From NCBI RefSeq assembly GCF_024868665.1, contig NC_079891.1, positions 25,086,103-25,150,102 on the forward strand: DNA of 64,000 nucleotides, given 5' to 3'. The position numbers and the translations under genes are program-made. Source of the DNA: Triplophysa rosa. Lineage: Eukaryota > Chordata > Actinopteri > Cypriniformes > Nemacheilidae. Shown here piece after piece: positions 61,556 to 64,000 of this stretch (positions are counted from its first letter, which is position 1; every line of letters begins with the position of its first letter). Under the pieces are notes generated by a model that saw only the letters and a program-made list of their open reading frames with translations, did no database searches and was not told where the DNA came from.

Positions 61556-62101
61556 CTATTTATGATTTGATTGTACTGGTGGTCCAAAACACAGAAAGAA
61601 ATTTAGTGTTCATAGGAACCAGAAATTTAACAAGAGTGAAGACACAATGATGACTCTGGGTGCAGATTTAAGATTGTGTTTATTTAAAATCACAACTGAA
61701 CAGTCGAACACACACACACAAAAAAAACAATATAAATAAATAGACTTAAATTAGGCCGAAGCCCAGTACTTGACCAATTTATTTATTCATCTTTTGTCAT
61801 ACTACTGCCTGCACTGAGCTGTGTCCTTGAATAGACTACACAGTACATTACAAAATCTAGCACATTGTATTTTAACAGTTAATTATTATGATGTTAAATG
61901 TAACAATCAATATTATACAAACAGTGTCAAAATGAAGAGACATGCATCGTGGGATTAACAAATTAACTGTGAGCACGAGACAATTAAAACATTAAGATTA
62001 ATTTAAATTACTTAAAATGGAAAAACAATGAGTAATTAACAAGGTTTCACAACGAAGAGTGCTACAGTTTATTGTGCTGGCTAGGTCTAGAATTGATAAT
62101 C

Positions 62102-62794
62102 TGTCATGGCTCTGCTTCCTTAGTCATGTTTTTCTTGGTCCTGTAGCAGAGCCATGACAAAGTGTTTGGTTATGTGTGTAGAGAAACATATTATTGTCCG
62201 TTTGACAATAATATACGTTCTCTCCAGTGTCTTGTCATTGGCCCCATTCCTCTTGTTTCCTGTTATCTTTCCCTGAGTGTTTAATGTCCCACACCTGCCC
62301 CATGTCGTTATCCCTCGTTTGTCTTCCCTATATATACCCTCTTGTTTCTTTGTCCTGTGCTCTTGTATTATGTATGTGTGTGTACTGCGTTGTGTTAGAT
62401 GGCGTTGTGTTAGATGGCGTTGTGTTAGATGGCGTTGTGTTAGATGGCGTTGTGTTAGATGGCGTTGTGTTAGATGGCGTTGTGTTAGATGGCGTTGTGT
62501 TAGATGGTGTTGTGTTAGTGTGCTTATCCATGTTCCTGTTCCTTGCCTGTTCGTGTTTTGTGACTTTTGTGACTTTTATGAATTAAGACGTTTGGTCGTG
62601 TTTTTGAGTTTAGTTTATTTGTCTTGTTTTCATTTTGCCCCCTCGTGGGAAGTCTCTTGTTTTATTTATAGTTCTTAGTTCTGTTTTCCCCCATTATGGG
62701 TGTTTTTGTTCGGTTTTGTGTTTTGTTTTAAAATAAATATCTGTTAACCCCTTCACGTCTGCCTGCGCTTGGGTTCTTCTGCCAGATCCTGACA
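62102..62794 (+). mobile_element. Solo LTR with TAATC target duplication and internal minisatellite
   Basis: Starts TGTCATGGCTCTGC and ends AGATCCTGACA. TAATC flanks both sides (62097-62101 and 62795-62799). It has the ATATTATTGTCCGTTTGACA hairpin of the LTR at 9540. About 130 bases longer than its relatives because of a 15-bp tandem repeat. Confidence 0.85.
62387..62518 (+). repeat. 15-bp minisatellite, about 8.8 units
   Basis: Unit GCGTTGTGTTAGATG repeated head to tail almost without change; only the last unit differs. It is inside the solo LTR. Confidence 0.93.
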
Positions 62795-63084
62795 TAATCA
62801 TCCCATAATCACAAAATCAACATGTGCTTGCCAGTCGTGCTACAGTTTCGCTAAACGAATATACTTACAACTCGTTTTACAGCATTAGAAGCTTATATTG
62901 TGGCTATATATTGCATTCAAGACTATTTAGCAACTCACTTCGGCTACATTAACTTTCCAATAAAATGTTAAATGTTTTTAATGTTGAACTAATAAAAATT
63001 AATTCAAATTTGACACTCACACTCTGTCGTCCATTCTGGAAATGCACTCGATCGATGCACTCGACTCGTCACTTCCGTTGTCAC

Positions 63085-63147
63085 AGGGTCCTAGAAGTGC
63101 ATCCCCAGAAATGCGGTCCTGAGAGTGCAGCCTCCGATATTGCAGTC
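63085..63147 (-). repeat. Right copy of the 64-base inverted repeat
   Basis: The reverse complement of 60834-60897 with about five differences. The TAATC-flanked solo LTR lies between the two copies and is therefore a later insertion if they bound one element. Confidence 0.6.
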
Positions 63148-63989
63148 AGATACTACTCTTTCAGGCAGGTCTGGGTGAGCATTCGCTTTAAGATAGAATA
63201 CATCTTTTGTTCTGACACTTTAATTTTTGCAATTTTACGTGTCTTAATACATGCATGGGCAATTTATAACACACCAAAGACACAGAAAAACACGTATTCG
63301 CGCCATATGACCCCTAAAAATTATTTATAAAAAATCCCTGAGCACAAAAGGAGATTTTAGAATATACTATAATATATATAAAAAACAGCGGTTTCTAAAA
63401 TTAATTGTCTTCTGTTCCACAGAAAGAAAATGTATTGTTAATTTTGTGGATAATCTGTCTCTTTAATAATTCAATATGCCACAGGAGAATGCTTTTAGCC
63501 AGCAGGAGCACAAACATCAGGTTTGATGCTGCATGTTTTTGTGTGGTTCAAACTGACATTTAATGTTATGGAATTAGTCTTCTTGATGGTGCAGTGACCT
63601 CAGCATCAACATTTAAAGATTAATTATCATGATGCTACTGTGAATGCGTAACTCTGTATTAAAAGGCCTGGTGTCTGATGAAGGGGTTGGGGGGAGCTGT
63701 GTTTCTTATCTGTGTAATGAACCCAGCTCATCCCTCTGAAGGGAAAATTAATCTAACCAATTCGAAGAGCTAAATTGTATTACAACAACAGGTGTTTGGA
63801 AGTTTGGTTGAAATGCTTTTATCTCTGGCTGAACATACATCAGTGTTTATCCGATGCTGGCATTTTCGAAACAAGCACCTTAAATTTGAGATGATGAGAC
63901 GCAAGTTTCACGTCAAACATTGGGAGTTTAAGGAGATATTTACTCGCTTCATTGCTGTCACTGACAGGATGATACGATAGAGTTAGAAA
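63148..63989. other. Right-edge stretch, nothing recognised
   Basis: AT-rich, with no exon, RNA or repeat end seen. CAGTGGCGGAG at 63990-64000 may begin another hAT-like element that runs off the window. Confidence 0.4.
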
Positions 63990-64000
63990 CAGTGGCGGAG

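Noticed and set aside
62387..62518. Regular repeats that might suggest a CRISPR array
   Set aside because: Units are 15 bases with no spacers, in a eukaryotic solo LTR: a minisatellite.
62277..62678. 133-codon open frame with repeated VRWRC
   Set aside because: It is the minisatellite and LTR read in one frame, with no domain.

Overview
The window is vertebrate nuclear DNA, almost certainly from a teleost fish and most likely a cypriniform. Its genes are split by GT-AG introns, the intergenic DNA is AT-rich, and it is packed with short palindromic DNA transposons, tRNA-derived SINEs, microsatellites and LTR fragments of the kind seen in carp and zebrafish relatives. There is no bacterial, CRISPR or operon-like content. 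All exon and repeat calls were made by reading the sequence; no database search was run.

Layout. (1) 1-1600 (+): the last two exons of a gene entered from the left, unnamed, ending at a stop at 977-979 and followed by several poly(A) signals. (2) 1650-5840: repeats, including a three-unit tandem repeat, a degenerate LINE reverse transcriptase with a palindromic MITE inserted in it, and more MITEs. (3) 6834-34639 (-): a complete five-exon tachykinin (substance P) receptor gene, tacr1, 426 codons. Its introns hold many insertions: an LTR element with both LTRs and a 5-bp target duplication, two solo LTRs of the same superfamily, two hAT-like elements with perfect 8-bp duplications, SINEs and a family of foldback MITEs. 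(4) 38089-45135 (+): a complete eight-exon TspanC8 tetraspanin gene closest to tspan15. (5) 39295-46705 and 47289-54705 are the two arms of an inverted duplication of about 7.4 kb. The second arm carries exons 2-8 of the tetraspanin on the minus strand without exon 1. The spacer contains a single N at 46997. (6) 54706-64000: only mobile-element debris, including three hAT-like elements and a solo LTR carrying a 15-bp minisatellite.

Both intact genes encode plasma-membrane proteins: a neuropeptide GPCR and a tetraspanin of the group that escorts ADAM10. No functional link is implied. Their adjacency echoes the mammalian TACR2-TSPAN15 neighbourhood, so this locus is probably the TACR1 side of the same ancient paralogon.

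The most notable structure is the inverted duplication. A second repeat (R) and a host transposon are each cut at the junctions. Turning 46998-54705 around would rejoin R as one element flanked by ATTAC. This favours a misoriented assembly of a tandem or allelic copy over a true palindrome, though a real rearrangement is not excluded.
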